Of a stretch of DNA of 64,000 nt, positions 1 to 11,849 are shown in pieces. The number at the start of each line of letters is the position of its first letter. Position 1 is the first letter of the stretch. The stretch lies in assembly GCA_002812745.2 (NCBI GenBank), contig NCSJ02000146.1, positions 1-64,000 on the forward strand, in the 5' to 3' direction. The translations under genes were made by a program, and so were the position numbers. This DNA is from Scytalidium lignicola. Taxonomy: Eukaryota > Ascomycota > Leotiomycetes. The notes under the pieces were generated by a model, which was not told where the DNA came from, did no database searches, and saw only the letters and a program-made list of their open reading frames with translations.

Positions 1-1
1 A

Positions 2-91
2 CAAGTACAATCACGGCGGCCACAAAAGTGCTCAGAATGTGGAAATGTAGGACATAATAGACTTAAATGTCCTAATTTAGCTAGTCATTAG
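2..91 (+). mobile_element. 3-prime end of a pogo/Fot1-like transposase gene (zinc knuckle tail)
   Basis: The window opens inside an open frame that ends at a TAG at 89-91. Its last residues form a CCHC zinc knuckle: CSECGNVGHNRLKCPN, spacing C-X2-C-X4-H-X4-C. A lone knuckle directly before the stop is typical of the C-terminus of fungal pogo/Fot1-type DDE transposases. Gag of an LTR element is an alternative, but Gag would normally be followed by more coding sequence. The rest of the element lies outside the window. The repeated GTGTCTCCTTGG words at about 158-185 may mark the element end. Confidence 0.55.
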
Positions 92-1076
92 ATTTATTCA
101 AATAGACGTTGTTGTTGGTTGAATATTTGGTGTTGAAGGTTAAGGTGGAGGGAAAGTGTCTCCTTGGGTGGGGTGTCTCCTTGGACAGGGATTTACGTTA
201 GCTAATGTCAAGCCTTTGTCAGCAATTTTTGCCATATAATCCAGGCACCAGTGAGATATTTATTTGAAATGTTAATAGCGGCGATAATTCGCTTATCTGG
301 TGGCTGAAATACGGCTAACCGTAATAACATTAGGGTGTTAAAAGTTACGGGACAAAACTTAAAAACATTGTTTCATAGTGGAAGCCGATTGTGCATCTTA
401 CTGTAGTTATCTATTTCTCTACAATTTTTGATATATCAATAGATAGAGTTCGAGTTCGAAGCATGATATTCCTTCAACCCACACAAAGATAAAATGGTTC
501 ACGGCACCGACAAGATCGGAGAAAAGCCCTCTTCCTATCTTAACAAGCAAATAGGTGTGCATCCTTCTCTATTCCACAGCACCTCGCTCCCTGCACCACA
601 TACTTTGGTGGCCACCCTCAGCAGCTTTATGCCTTCTCCTATTGCCACAGTTTGGGCTAGTAAGGGATAGAGAAGCATCTTAAGTTCACTAAGCGTAATA
701 CGCGTCTTCTCCAAGAATCGATCTTTGTTTCTGTATGTGAAAGAACATGTTCTCCAGATCGTGCCTATGGATAGAATACCACCGCAACAGAATCATCCAC
801 TCAAGTTCGGAGTCTGTGCAGGGTTGGTAGTTCGGTCTTTGTAGTCTCGATGTTGTTTATATGGAGGATAGGAACCTCGACGTGCCCCGATCTCTCCTGG
901 TGTTGTGTGGCTTGATTTCGATACGTTGAAATCCTTGACTCCTTCATCTATCCCGGCCATAGATGTTACTTGGCTCCATAAACGAATTCAATGTAGATGC
1001 TCCCCAAATGTTGTCCAAAAGCAGCTACACATTCGAAGTTCTTGGCGCTTTGCAACCGTGTGATCTGGATCCCTGT
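92..1076. other. Gene-free stretch after the transposase tail
   Basis: About 1 kb with no supportable gene. It begins with the probable 3-prime part of the transposon, with GTGTCTCCTTGG repeated at about 158 and 172. It then runs through AT-rich sequence to the 3-prime side of the SLD5 gene, whose 3-prime UTR must lie just left of 1077. The ORFs here are short and carry no recognisable family signal. Confidence 0.5.
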
Positions 1077-2075
1077 CTACACCAACTCTAACTCACCCCT
1101 CTCTACATATGGTCTCACATCAGCCCATCTTGCAATGACCACTTCCCCCCTCCTCACTTCAACTTCACCGTCGGCGTCTCTTCCTCTTGCACTAACCAAG
1201 AGATTCTCCGCAACGCCTCTTACGAAGACCCCGCTCTCCTCGTCAGGACCAGTAACCATAGATATACCACCAGCAGTATCATTCAGATTCTGTAGTTGCT
1301 GTGGAAAGGAGACGAGGAATGATGACAAGTAGTGGGAGTGAAGCAAGGCTTGATGTCGTGTAGCATATGCGATCTCGGTTTCAGACATCCTGGATGAAAG
1401 CTCCGGAGAGGAGAGGTAATGTAGTATATGGGCATCTATCTGTCCTCACGAGACACATTAGCAATTGCACCTTCTTCTCATTTGCAGGGGCAATGGTAAG
1501 CAGCTGTAGCAACACGGACCTTTGCAATTCTAGCCCTCAAAAAACTGCGTACCAGGTATTTCCATCTTTCTAGCTCTGTTTGTACGATAATAAGTCCAAA
1601 GTTCGTCTTGGGATCCATGTCACCAGTCATTTCTTCCACCTTGTCGATCTGCTGTTTTATACGTGCTGTCACCCGTGGTATGAGGCCATCCGCTGGCCAT
1701 CTAGATGGGTACAATCAGCATGATCTTATAGACAACACAGGACTGCTGAGATAGTATGATGCTTCATGAAAAGGAAAAAAGGAAATAGAAGATAATAAAT
1801 CGCCTATGACCATGCCCAATCATATTCTATGAGCAAGTCACAACAGATTGCCCTCCCGAGGTGTTTATGGTACAATTGGGTATAAATTGCGACAGAACGC
1901 GTGATGCAAGATACAAGGTTGATACATACGGGAGCAACTCTGGCGCACCTCTTTCATTAATCCACGCCCTCGTCAATGCCCTGAGATCAGCCTGGGCCTC
2001 CCTTCTCGAATGCTCTACGAGGTCTACATCGAATCGACTGCGATCTACTTCGCGGAGGATATCATCTATGTCCAT
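1077..2075 (-). CDS. SLD5: GINS complex subunit Sld5 (DNA replication)
   Basis: Predicted 229-aa protein from three exons: 2075-1930, 1700-1520 and 1439-1077 (introns 229 and 80 nt). Splicing restores the Sld5 order: N-terminal [11 protein letters not shown], then APELLPWP across the first junction, the helix [20 protein letters not shown] across the second, then HYLSSPELS and [11 protein letters not shown]. The C-terminal beta-rich B domain has [10 protein letters not shown] and ends ELELV. Sld5 joins Psf1-3 in GINS, part of the CMG replicative helicase in the nucleus. Length matches the family. The second donor is GTCCGT, weaker than usual but needed for the frame. Transcription diverges from UTP18 over about 380 bp. 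Confidence 0.93.
1897..1902. promoter_or_regulatory. ACGCGT (MluI cell-cycle box-like) word in SLD5 intron 1
   Basis: A perfect ACGCGT palindrome lies in the first intron of SLD5. In yeasts this word is the core of the MCB element, bound by MBF, and controls G1/S genes including replication factors. One 6-mer is weak evidence, so this is a candidate only. Confidence 0.25.
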
Positions 2076-2457
2076 TGCGGGGTCGCTCTTGAAACGCTAG
2101 TATATATAATGAATGAGGTTGAAAAATCCTATCGAGGAATCATATCTAGCGTATATATCACAAACAAATCGTATTCAGAGGCCGAAGTTGGAGGGGTCGG
2201 GCGGCGGTGGAGTATAACGCGCACACAAAAAAATACGCGCCATGCGGTACAGCCTCGTTCTCCGGCGTTCGTTGGTCGCGAAAGACCTCTGGCGGTTTCA
2301 AACGTGGTCAACAAGACGAGGCTGAAGGCGAATGACAAGGCTGAAAGTGGCACGGACCAACACCACTAACAATCCTTGCCGAAAATATGCTCTCCACCAG
2401 NAAAAAAGTGCTGTGTTACTGTTGACAATAAAAATTACCCCTCAAGGCGACCACAAG

Positions 2458-4270
2458 ATGCCTAAAAGTCGCTCAAAAAAGCTTTCAAAGGGTCGCAAGG
2501 AGGAATTGGTCTTTGACACTCCTCCTAGACTTGATGACGATGACAGCGAAAATAGTGTAGCAGAAAAGGACGAAGAGGAGGAGGAGTTGGATAGACTGGT
2601 ACTGGGAGATGATGCAGGATTCAAGGCACAATTGGGGACAGAGATGACCATAGATGAGGAGAATGAATCGGAATCAGAAGGGGAAGCTCTTATAGAAGAG
2701 GAAGGAAGCGATGCTGGCATTGAAGACGTTGATGATGCTGATGTACGATGCCTTTTGAATTTTGGGATTGGACATGAACTGATTAACATAGCTCTTCTTT
2801 ATGGACTCAGGACCATCTGTCGTGGATAAAAGTGCATTAATACCACTTGAAGTCGCAACAGGAGACGAAGACGGAGATGCGCCTGCTTGGGAAGACAGTG
2901 ACGACGACCGATTAGCTATATCGTTGGCATCCAACCCTAGACTACGAAAACTGAGAGTAAACGAAACGGAGAATTTGATTAGTGGAAGGGACTATACAAA
3001 GCGGTTACGCCGACTATATGAACGATTAAATCCAGTCCCCGAATGGGCACTTGAAGCCTCAACACGACCAGCGAAACGCCGACGAAGATCATCTGCTGGG
3101 TCCAACTCATCTATATCCTCCGACGATATGGATATAGACGACGCCGACCTCTCAACCCTACCATTAGCACGCCTCCTCCAAAATCCCGACGCCCTCACCC
3201 AAACAGCGCAAACCGCAAAACGAGCCAAACTCCGTCCAGAAGTCCTCGATATTCAACGGACCCGCGAGATCCCAATGACCCAACCATCCGCCGTAACTTC
3301 CCTATCCTTCCATCCAACATACCCAGTTCTCCTCTCTTCCGGACCAGCATCAACCCTCTACCTACACTATATCAACCCAACCGCGCACCCAACGCCCAAC
3401 CCCCTCCTGACCTCAGTCCACGTCCGCCACACGCCCATCACAACCTCCGCATTCCTCCCTCCCCAAGGCGACAAGATCTATTTCTCCGGACGTCGCCGAT
3501 ACTTCCACACCTGGGACCTCCCCAGCGGCACCATAACCAAGACAACCCGCGTTTACGGCCAAAAAGACGACCAGCGCTCAATGGAGCGCTTCAAGCTCTC
3601 CCCTTGCGGCCGGTACATGGCCCTCATCGGCACCGGGAAAAAGGGCGGCGGATCAATCAACGTCCTCGACGCAGCCACCACGCAATGGATTGCAGCAGCA
3701 CGCATAGAAGGCAAGAACGGCGTCGCGGATTTCGCCTGGTGGAGCGACGGCCAGGGTTTCACCGTCGTAGGCAAAGGAGGTGAAGTCGGGGAATGGAGTC
3801 TCGAATCCCGGTCCTTCGTCGCGCGCTGGATCGACGACGGGTCAATTGGCGCCACCGTCGTGGCGCTCGGTGGTCACAATGGACCAAAAGCCCTGGGCGG
3901 AGACCGGTGGGTGGTAATTGGGTCGCAAAGCGGCGTGACGAACATCTACAATCGACGAGCCTTCATCACGGATGCCGGGGAAGTGGAGATCGCTTCGCGG
4001 CCGGAACCCACGCGACGGTTTATGCAACTTACTACGCCGACGAGTAATGTGGCGATTAGTCCTGATGGACAGTTGTTGGTGATTAGTAGTCAGTGGAAGA
4101 AGGATGCGTTGAGGATTATTCATTTGCCTAGTTGTACCGTGTATCGGAACTGGCCTACGAGTTCCACGCCGTTGGGGAGGATAACTGCTGTTGCGTTTAG
4201 TTCTACGAGTGATGTTCTAGCGGTTGGGAATGAGGCGGGGAAGATTCGGTTGTGGGAGATTAGAGCATAA
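2458..4270 (+). CDS. UTP18: U3 snoRNP/small-subunit processome protein Utp18 (WD40)
   Basis: Predicted 587-aa protein from exons 2458-2742 and 2792-4270. The 49-nt intron has branch CTGATTAAC and its acceptor at 2790-2791. Splicing yields DDADLFFMDSGP, the segment that precedes the Utp18 core. The N-terminal ~130 residues are lysine-rich and then strongly acidic. After KRLRRLYERLNP comes a basic RPAKRRRR stretch, then WD40 repeats through the C-terminal half, ending GKIRLWEIRA. Utp18 binds U3 snoRNP and helps cleave pre-rRNA for 18S rRNA in the nucleolus; its N-terminus also recruits Mtr4/exosome in yeast. Length agrees with yeast Utp18 (594 aa). The start at 2458 is the first ATG of this frame with family-like sequence. 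Confidence 0.93.
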
Positions 4271-5127
4271 AAAGTTTTGAAAAGATTTTAGGCGTTTGGA
4301 GATGTTTTAGTGTCTCTAGGATAGNTTTTTTTTACTGACTATATGGGAACATATATATCACTGGGTTTCATGGAACAAATTTGCATTTCCTGAATTTGGT
4401 GATCATGTACTTTAAGCCTTCACACTCTAGACTCTGATGATTTCAGACGTTTTAAATTCAAGTGAGATAGATTCATTTGTGCAGTAGTATTCTACCGCTA
4501 ATCATCTAATCTACAAAGTCCATTTATCGAACTAAGATCATCAACATTAGCGTGAAAGAGGAAGGAAAAAAAACATCAACCACCAACAAGCCGGCCACAA
4601 GGCCCTCAAACATTCAATACTCCATATGCACACTTGAACTATTCATTTGCATGTAAACAATTTCCACATGTTCATCATATAATCGTAACGCGGCATCAAA
4701 AGAACAAGTCGTGAATCAGTCGTTCGGAGTCTTGTTAAGCATATCACATGCTCTTCATCATTGACAATCGAAAAGTNAAAAAAAGGTAAAGGTAAAGGAA
4801 ATGAGGTCAAGGGAAAGAAGAAAGGGAACAAGTGTCGACATGGAAATACAACACGCAGTTGGAATTGGTAACTCCTGATGCGCAGAATCGAATATAGAAA
4901 GAAAAGGTCCAACGTCGGACTGGTTGGGTTGTATGTGTGTGTGTGAAACATAAAACGAATGTGCAAACGAAATTATGCAGCATTATTAACTGAACATTGA
5001 CTCCGAGACGTCCCGGCATTTTTCTTCGCATCAATTCGTAAAGTGTCGTGACAATAAGGCAGTTGCGTAGTGACAAATGAAAACATGTTCTGGAGAAATA
5101 TATATATCTCCACTCAAAGGATTATTT
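4271..5127. other. Convergent intergenic region
   Basis: It lies between the 3-prime ends of UTP18 and the minus-strand 698-aa gene. It holds both 3-prime UTRs, a short GT run at about 4929-4944, and two ambiguous N bases next to homopolymers (4325, 4777). I see no gene. Confidence 0.5.
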
Positions 5128-7224
5128 CTAATCGTTGTAGTTTTTGCTGGATGTATCGCGGTCTCTAATTTCAGCGAGTCGTTGATCGATCTGTGACAAG
5201 CGGGAATCAAGGGAAGGGCCTTGTCCAAAGTCAAGTGAATCTATTGAGCGACGAGTCGGGTGCATAGTAGCAAATGCAGAACGTCGACCCGTTGCTGAAT
5301 TGTCTTGGAAGAGCCGTCTTGGGAAAGTATTTCTCGAGCCCGATTCTGCAAAGGGAGATCTGAGACGAGGAGGGGGCTCAAATGTAGCTGAAGGTAGAAG
5401 TCTAGGCGCAACAGAGGTAGGAAAAACAAATGGGTCCGAGAATGTAGGTTCCTGGACGGATGGATCTTCAGCCTCTACCGGTGGAGGTTGGAAAAGTCTA
5501 GGGTCACTAATGCGGAAAACCTCTTCTCCAAGGCTGAATCCACGACTTCGTCTTACTCGTCGTTGGTGGGATGGAAACGACTCTCCAAATAGTTGTTCAT
5601 CCAAAATACTGGGCCTAAGTACAGCTCCACTAGGACTAAGCTCTTCATCGAGAGAATGTGTAGCCCGGCGTTTTTGAGTGCTGTTCAAGGAGCGCGATCC
5701 ATTCATCCGAAGTGGTGAACGCAGAGAACCGGTTGCAAATGTGGGAAAGTCAAAGTCGGTTTGTGACAGAGATGATCGAGAGGTTTGTTTTGAGGAGCTA
5801 GGCCCATATGTGTGAGCAACAAATGGCGACCTCAACCGAGGAATTTTGGAGGCCTCTTCTACACGTAAACCTAGGTCAGCTGGATCAGCCGCAGCTAGGT
5901 AGTCAGATTCAACTGCCGCCGGAGTCATCGAAGCAATGTTGGGGAAGCTGCTGGGCTCATCCGAAGCCGTAAGTTTAGCTAGCGGTCCATCAGGTCGCAT
6001 CGTTTCAGCTGTACTCGTCGAAAGAGAAAAGCATATTTCATTTGTGCTGAAAGAAGATACGCGCGACTCAGGTGTTCGCAATCGAGTGCGTGGGAAGAAC
6101 TTTGTGAAAGGTGTAGGACTTCGAGACTGCAGATGTTGTTGTCGTTGGAAAACAGCGCTACCTTTATTCTTGCAAAGGTCCCTTAAATGGGTTCTTGTGG
6201 CAGCACTCGAATGTGGCCATTGTACATACACCTTTGAAGTCACCCCTGCAGTTGGAGTTATACTACCACTCTTGTCGGAATCTAGTTTAGGCGATCCATC
6301 GACGGCGGTGGAAAATTGCATTGTCCTTGAAACAGCTGGTTTCGGACCTCCTTTCCAGCTTCTCTTCGCCTCCCTTGCGACACGATGGCAGACACCTTCG
6401 GGTGGTATACCACTTGGTCCAACACGGAATGGAGTAACGGTTGGATCTTGGAGATAGAGTATGTATACCGACCAGAGATGGGCACTCATAGCTTTGGTCC
6501 ATGGCGCGTCATTTCGAGTCTTGCTTCGCACGTTGAAATTTAGAGGTGTAATAGGTTCTTTGGAATCAGCAAGAAGGGTTGAGTAGAAGAGACGTCCTTG
6601 GCGTTTCGTGAAAGAAGGGAATCGGAATGGCTCCGCGATATCAGACTCGGGACTGGTACAGCTTCCATCATCGGAGTACTGTGATAGCCTGCTTCCGCTA
6701 CATAACGAGTCATCTGAAAAATCTGAATAGGTAGAATGAGATGACGTCGGCCTTTCGAGATCATCGTCGTTTGATGAAGTGGCACCCTTGGACCAGTCTG
6801 GACGCTGGAATCTAGCTTCACCGATGGAGAGCTTTGGTAGAGGCGTCTTCGGGGGTGAAAAGACGCGCATATCGTTTCTTTGAGGAGCCAGCAGACCACT
6901 ACCACCACCAGAGCTGGCCGCGAGCGGTTCGCAGTCCGGCATCTCCAAGTCTTCGCTCAGATCAGAGCCTGACCACTGTGGGGTCTCAATTGTAGGAATA
7001 GGGGTCTCCGCAACGGCAACGGAGGCAAGGAATTGTTCGGTGGGTGCGTGTAGACTCGACACATTGCGTCGCCGAATCTTCAGGCGTGGAGGACGAGGTG
7101 GTGAAGGCTGCGGGACGTCATTTGGGAGGAACGGTTCAGGAGTGATTGGCCTTTCCCCTTCCCAATGGTGAAAACGAAAGCCCCGAGGGAGGCTCGAAGA
7201 CGGGTTTGACTGCTGAGGAGACAT
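5128..7224 (-). CDS. Unknown 698-aa protein with one ordered core
   Basis: A single uninterrupted frame whose ATG at 7224 is followed by MSPQQSNPSSSLPRGFRFHH. I do not recognise the family. Most of it is Ser/Pro/Arg-rich and looks disordered. The likely ordered part is residues ~238-365, rich in Trp and aromatic residues: TRNDAPWTKAMSAHLWSVY, VTPFRVGPSGIPPEGVCH, then KVYVQWPHSSAATRTHLRDL. A short charged helix near the C-terminus (SRLSQIDQRLAEIRDRD) could form a coiled coil. There is no signal peptide or membrane segment. A nuclear or cytoplasmic regulatory role is possible, but that is a guess. Length, codon use and lack of stops over 2.1 kb argue that it is real. Confidence 0.8.
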   Translation of the reverse strand: MSPQQSNPSSSLPRGFRFHHWEGERPITPEPFLPNDVPQPSPPRPPRLKIRRRNVSSLHAPTEQFLASVAVAETPIPTIETPQWSGSDLSEDLEMPDCEPLAASSGGGSGLLAPQRNDMRVFSPPKTPLPKLSIGEARFQRPDWSKGATSSNDDDLERPTSSHSTYSDFSDDSLCSGSRLSQYSDDGSCTSPESDIAEPFRFPSFTKRQGRLFYSTLLADSKEPITPLNFNVRSKTRNDAPWTKAMSAHLWSVYILYLQDPTVTPFRVGPSGIPPEGVCHRVAREAKRSWKGGPKPAVSRTMQFSTAVDGSPKLDSDKSGSITPTAGVTSKVYVQWPHSSAATRTHLRDLCKNKGSAVFQRQQHLQSRSPTPFTKFFPRTRLRTPESRVSSFSTNEICFSLSTSTAETMRPDGPLAKLTASDEPSSFPNIASMTPAAVESDYLAAADPADLGLRVEEASKIPRLRSPFVAHTYGPSSSKQTSRSSLSQTDFDFPTFATGSLRSPLRMNGSRSLNSTQKRRATHSLDEELSPSGAVLRPSILDEQLFGESFPSHQRRVRRSRGFSLGEEVFRISDPRLFQPPPVEAEDPSVQEPTFSDPFVFPTSVAPRLLPSATFEPPPRLRSPFAESGSRNTFPRRLFQDNSATGRRSAFATMHPTRRSIDSLDFGQGPSLDSRLSQIDQRLAEIRDRDTSSKNYND

Positions 7225-8378
7225 GGCTTCTTATCCTCGAAATGCCAAATGCAACGGACATGCAACAGGTAAGCACTGAAGCAATGCAGATGGCTCAACT
7301 CAATGCAAGCTTGAACCAGGACCGCTTCCTGGGACAACAGGTGCGCGGGCAGGCAGGGTCGAAGCAGAGATGTGGCACACGGGGGGTACGGAGCGCACCT
7401 TGGATGGAGGATCGCTCGAGTCGACAGTTGATATCCGTGATGGGGCGCTCGTGATCTGTAGGTCCACTAGATTAATTGCTGGGAGCTGAGGCCCGTTACG
7501 GACGGTTACGAGCAGGCCCTGGGGCCAATTGTAATTCTGACACAGTCGAGCAAAATTGCTATTCGACAGAATCGCAGCCGGATGTGGAAAAAGCTGCTCA
7601 GAGCTGCTCTCGCATTGGCCTGACCCGAGGCGTTGTAATGGAGATGGGACAAAGTGGGATGGCTGGGGATTTCTGCAGTCGTGTTTCGTAGGTGAAGGTT
7701 GAATGCGACGCCGAGCTAGCTCTCGAGCCGGTCGGGAATATTTGGACCAGTCCTTGTCCTTGCTGCAGAGGATTTGCCCTGAGGTTGGAGGATTCCGAGA
7801 AGAGAGAGGTCGCGAAAAAGGAGGAGATCTGGTCGTGGCGGTCCAATGGATTTGGTGTCAGTGTTGGGTCTCTCGTTTCGCAACCTCACTTTTGCGACTG
7901 GCGCAGGGAGAATTGGATCGCAGCCCCACGTCAATAGTAAATAAGACAGGTCAACTGCGCTGGTGCCCAGCAGAAAACCAGCACAGGACGAGCGAGAAAA
8001 AGGAAAATGCCAGAATGGAAAATGTCGAAGGAACGAGCGTGAGTGGTGCTGGGGGAGCGTTCAGCAGAGCGAATTAAAGAAGAGCGGTAGGAAGCGTTGA
8101 AGGTGCGAGTGAGAGAGAGCGACTGAAAGTCCCCGGACTGCAGCGCGCAGGACTAGAAGACGTGGCAAATGGGAGCAGCGAACAGCCCCAGACAGCGCGC
8201 ACGGAAGTATGCAGGTGGTGCTTTTTTTGTGCGCGAGATGTGTTGCCTCTTGACACCAAGAGGGCAAAGTGCCGCTGCAGCCAGGAATGGAAATGCGACG
8301 AGGTTTGAGAGTGCTGGGGGGTCGAGGAGGAGAGGAGGAGGAGGAGAAAGAGGGGGGAGAAAAAGACCAGGAGAGTGA

Positions 8379-8409
8379 TTGATGGATGGATGGATGATGA
8401 TGATGATGG
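8379..8409. repeat. GATG/ATG microsatellite
   Basis: Tandem TGGA units run into tandem TGA units. The repeat lies in the purine-rich stretch upstream of the 698-aa gene. Confidence 0.8.
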
Positions 8410-9521
8410 GGCAAGAAGAAGGAAGAGAGGCTTTGGAGGTTCTCGGTGGTGGTGGATCAAAAAAGCGCGGATCAACCTCAGCCCAGGCGCGTCCACCGCG
8501 AAGCTCCAGGATCGAGTAACGTAACCGCTTCAGGGCTTAGTAGCCCTCACCGAGTGGACCAGACCAACAACCAAGACAACACCAAGGACCAAGGACCGCA
8601 CACAAATACAGTAGTGGATGGAGTTGCGATGGAGCACGATACCCTAGAACAGCAGCTCCTCAAACTCCTCGAAGCCAGCAGCAGAGTGGAGTTCGAAGGT
8701 CGTGGTGCAAGTCAAGAGGGCGTCGAAGGAGAGAAGAGCAGGATGTTGGGCGGAGTTGCCGCTTACCACGCACACCAGAGCAGTCCGTGGGACGCCTGCA
8801 TTCGGGATGATTTAGGGTACCGTGGAACTGCAACTGCTACGCGATGGCGTGGAGGACGCAATGTTGCAATAATACGACGTCGTGAAGCAACTTTCAACCC
8901 TTTTCGAGGCGGTTGAAGGTCCAGATACGCCAGATACTGTCGTGGCCAGTGATGGCGGCGCCCAATGGACGAGACCGTGGTGGAGCAAAAGTCTCAGGAA
9001 GAGTGCGGTCGGGTTGTCATCCAGCGTACGTACTGTACTGTACTGTCGTCCAAGTCGTATAGTCATCCAGTCGTTCACTCGAGCAAAGTGAGTTGCGAAA
9101 GGAGCTTTCGTCCGCCTCGTCTCGAGATGGAATTGAATAATTGAATACTAGTTTGTGTAGTTGTATTGTACTTGTGGTAGTGGTGCTCCTCCTCTGCTCC
9201 TCAACGTCTTCGTCATTCCTCAACCAGCTTTCTTTCTCTCTTGCATATTACACGTCGCTTAAGCAAACCACTTAGCGCCGACGCGTCAAGCGCGTCATTT
9301 TCGCGTTTGCATGGAAGGCTTGCAGCCCAGTTCTCCCTCCTCCCTTCTCCCCCCTCGACTCCCCTTGCTCACAATCCCTCATCTCTCATTCTTTTTCAAC
9401 CTCCTTTTTTTTTGGCCTTCATGCCGGCTAGCATCATGTCAATCCCCTTAAATCTCACGATGCGTTGTCCAGCTGGCGTTTGTCGGTGTGCAGAGATCCA
9501 TCTCTTTGCATAGGGGCTATG

Positions 9522-9550
9522 GTTCGTTCGTTCGTTCGTTCGTTCGTTCG
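9522..9550. repeat. (GTTC)n microsatellite, about seven units
   Basis: Uninterrupted GTTC units in a non-coding stretch. This is a likely polymorphic marker, with no functional claim. Confidence 0.9.
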
Positions 9551-11849
9551 TGCTGACCAGGCCCGGTCCCTCCTCTTATCCTCGCTCCTCGCTACCCGTC
9601 CGTACCGCAAGAGTGAGGCGCGTCCATGCGAGCGAGAGGAGAATCCGTTTTGCCCATGCACGCCTTAGACGGCTCCGTCAGAAGAGATGGACCAGCCGTT
9701 CAACTGCTAGGGCAAGGGGACACACCGCATTCTTCCATGCAAATACATTGTCCTAGACGACCGGGGAAGGGGGATATGTCCAGCCTGGCCTTTCGGGCGT
9801 TCAGCCTTCCAGGAATCGATCAGCCTCCGGTCCACCTCCGCGGCGAACTCATTATTATCATTTGGACCAGTAGAAACCAATTGACTGCGAAACGTATAGC
9901 CTAAACGATAGCTTTCTTCTTCTCCTTCTTCTCAAAGATGCAAGCCTCTCCCGCAAACATATCACCATTTTGGGTCCCCGCCTTTTTGTCAAAACGCTGC
10001 ACTGCATCGCATCAGTTCATGCCATCTGTGGCCGTGTCATCTTGACGGGAACCTGATTCAAGTGTACTGTGCCTTTCTCCACTTCCCCAGCATTGGTGAC
10101 AACTCACGTGGGGAAGACTCTGAAAAGTAAGATACATCATTGTCTGAGACAGTTGCTCTTTTTCTTTTTCTTTCCTGCCGTGACGGAACCCAGGGTAGAG
10201 ATTGTGCTTGAACAGCAACACTACTCCTAGCCAACAGGTTTCTGCTTCGTGTTGATCTCACCTGTGACAACAAGCAAACTTTGTGGATTGGTTGAGAAGT
10301 CAAGTCTATCGAGCTTCCTTCGAGGTACGTACAGCAGGCTTCGTCATACGAGCAGGGTTCCGTTCCAGCACAGCACAGCAAAGCACCTGCTTCTGGATGT
10401 CAGGGCCTTTCGTCCGCACAGAAGCTTGTCAATCCTAGCTCTTCTTACTCAATTGACAGCATGATTGCTATGTAAGCAGAGAGGCACCACACTGCTTGCC
10501 TCGCATTCCGTATGGGTCAATGCTGTGAGCGTTATCAGTGATCGACCGGCACTTTCTGGCAGCGCGCACAACCCTACCGAATTCCGAACCGCTCAGAGTA
10601 GCGCTAACTGCGTTCACAAACATTCAGTTCACCAGGGTAGCCTTGTGCGGTTGGTTGATAAAATACTTCCCTTAGTTGTCTCTATCTCACAAATCATGGC
10701 TCTCGAATCAACAGTTTGATTATTAAAAATTCAAGAGTTCTTGCTGTTTCCAATTTCTCTGATCTGTTTGGATACAATGCTAACTGTTACTTCCTCTCAA
10801 GCTTTGTGATATCAACCTTAGAACTGTCGAGCTGACTGTGTCTTTCTTATCTCACAACCTTCCCCGCACAAATTGAGTCTATATCCATTACAATTATAGA
10901 GCTATACAAGTGCATCTATATCTAGCCAAGTNGGGGGTGAAGCAAGCTACCGGGTAAATATTATTCGGAGATTAACTTAAAAGTCACACCCGTTTCTCCA
11001 ATATCAACGAGAAATCGTTTGAATCCGCCACCTTATGTAACAGCGTGCCAAATATCGAATAACCCCAGACTTTTTACCATCTTCTTTGAACTACAACATC
11101 AATCTCATATTTCACCCCAAACTTACTTGCCTCCACTTATCAAGCTGCCAGGGTACATAACCCCAATGATCCTCAGATATACCAGCGAGTGAGGAGGAAT
11201 ATCACTCTAAATTCCTACTGTACATCCACTGCAAACAACTGATCTCTATATACGTTCTCTTACAGACCCGAACTAAACTGCGCTAGCAATTAAAATAGCT
11301 ATCAAAGATATAATCACCACCCTTTGGTAGCCTCCCTTCCCATAGAAAGCCTGCTTTGAAGTTGCAAAAATCCCATTGGTTTGATTTAATCCCTTTCTGG
11401 TAAAGTCTACATATGAGAGATTATGCTGCTAGTTAAGATAAACAGTAAAAATGGCGTCTAAATCAATTGATAGATTACGTCATGTGTTCCCAAGCGCATC
11501 CAATTCCATGCAGAAGATAAATATAACTCATTTCGTATTAAAAATAGTAAAAACAACAACCAAATTCTAACCAATTACAAAATTAAAATCCATCCAATTA
11601 ACTCACTCGAAACTATTATTCCAAGCCACCTCGTATCCATTGGATAGAAAAGATCCCGTTCGAGGGCTGGCAGGCAGGCAGGCAGCGGGTTGGTTGTGGC
11701 GTAACGAACGTACACCTCGTATTTCGTTTACTCGAAGATTCCGCATCAATCCCGACGCATCCGCTCGGGAACCATTCTTAGCAATTACAACTTACCAACA
11801 CTCATCTTTTTTCTTTTCTTAACTAAATTAATAATTACCGGGGAATTTT

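Larger units (their letters stand above)
7225..11849. other. 4.6-kb region without a supportable gene; probable long leaders and promoters
   Basis: No frame here shows family-like protein sequence. Composition is not random. At 8050-8450 the plus strand is purine-rich, so CT-rich when read toward the gene at 7224, as in the 5-prime leaders of many fungal genes. At 9160-9420 it is pyrimidine-rich on the plus strand. Tetranucleotide repeats lie at 8379-8409 and 9522-9550. From about 10,700 to 11,849 it is AT-rich and leads into the Zn2Cys6 gene. A short ORF at 11640-11822 could be an upstream ORF of that gene. A non-coding transcript or an unrecognised gene cannot be excluded. Confidence 0.4.

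Noticed and set aside
8446..9091. Open frames of 70-156 codons upstream of the 698-aa gene
   Set aside because: Low-complexity translation and no protein-like pattern. The purine bias alone produces such frames.
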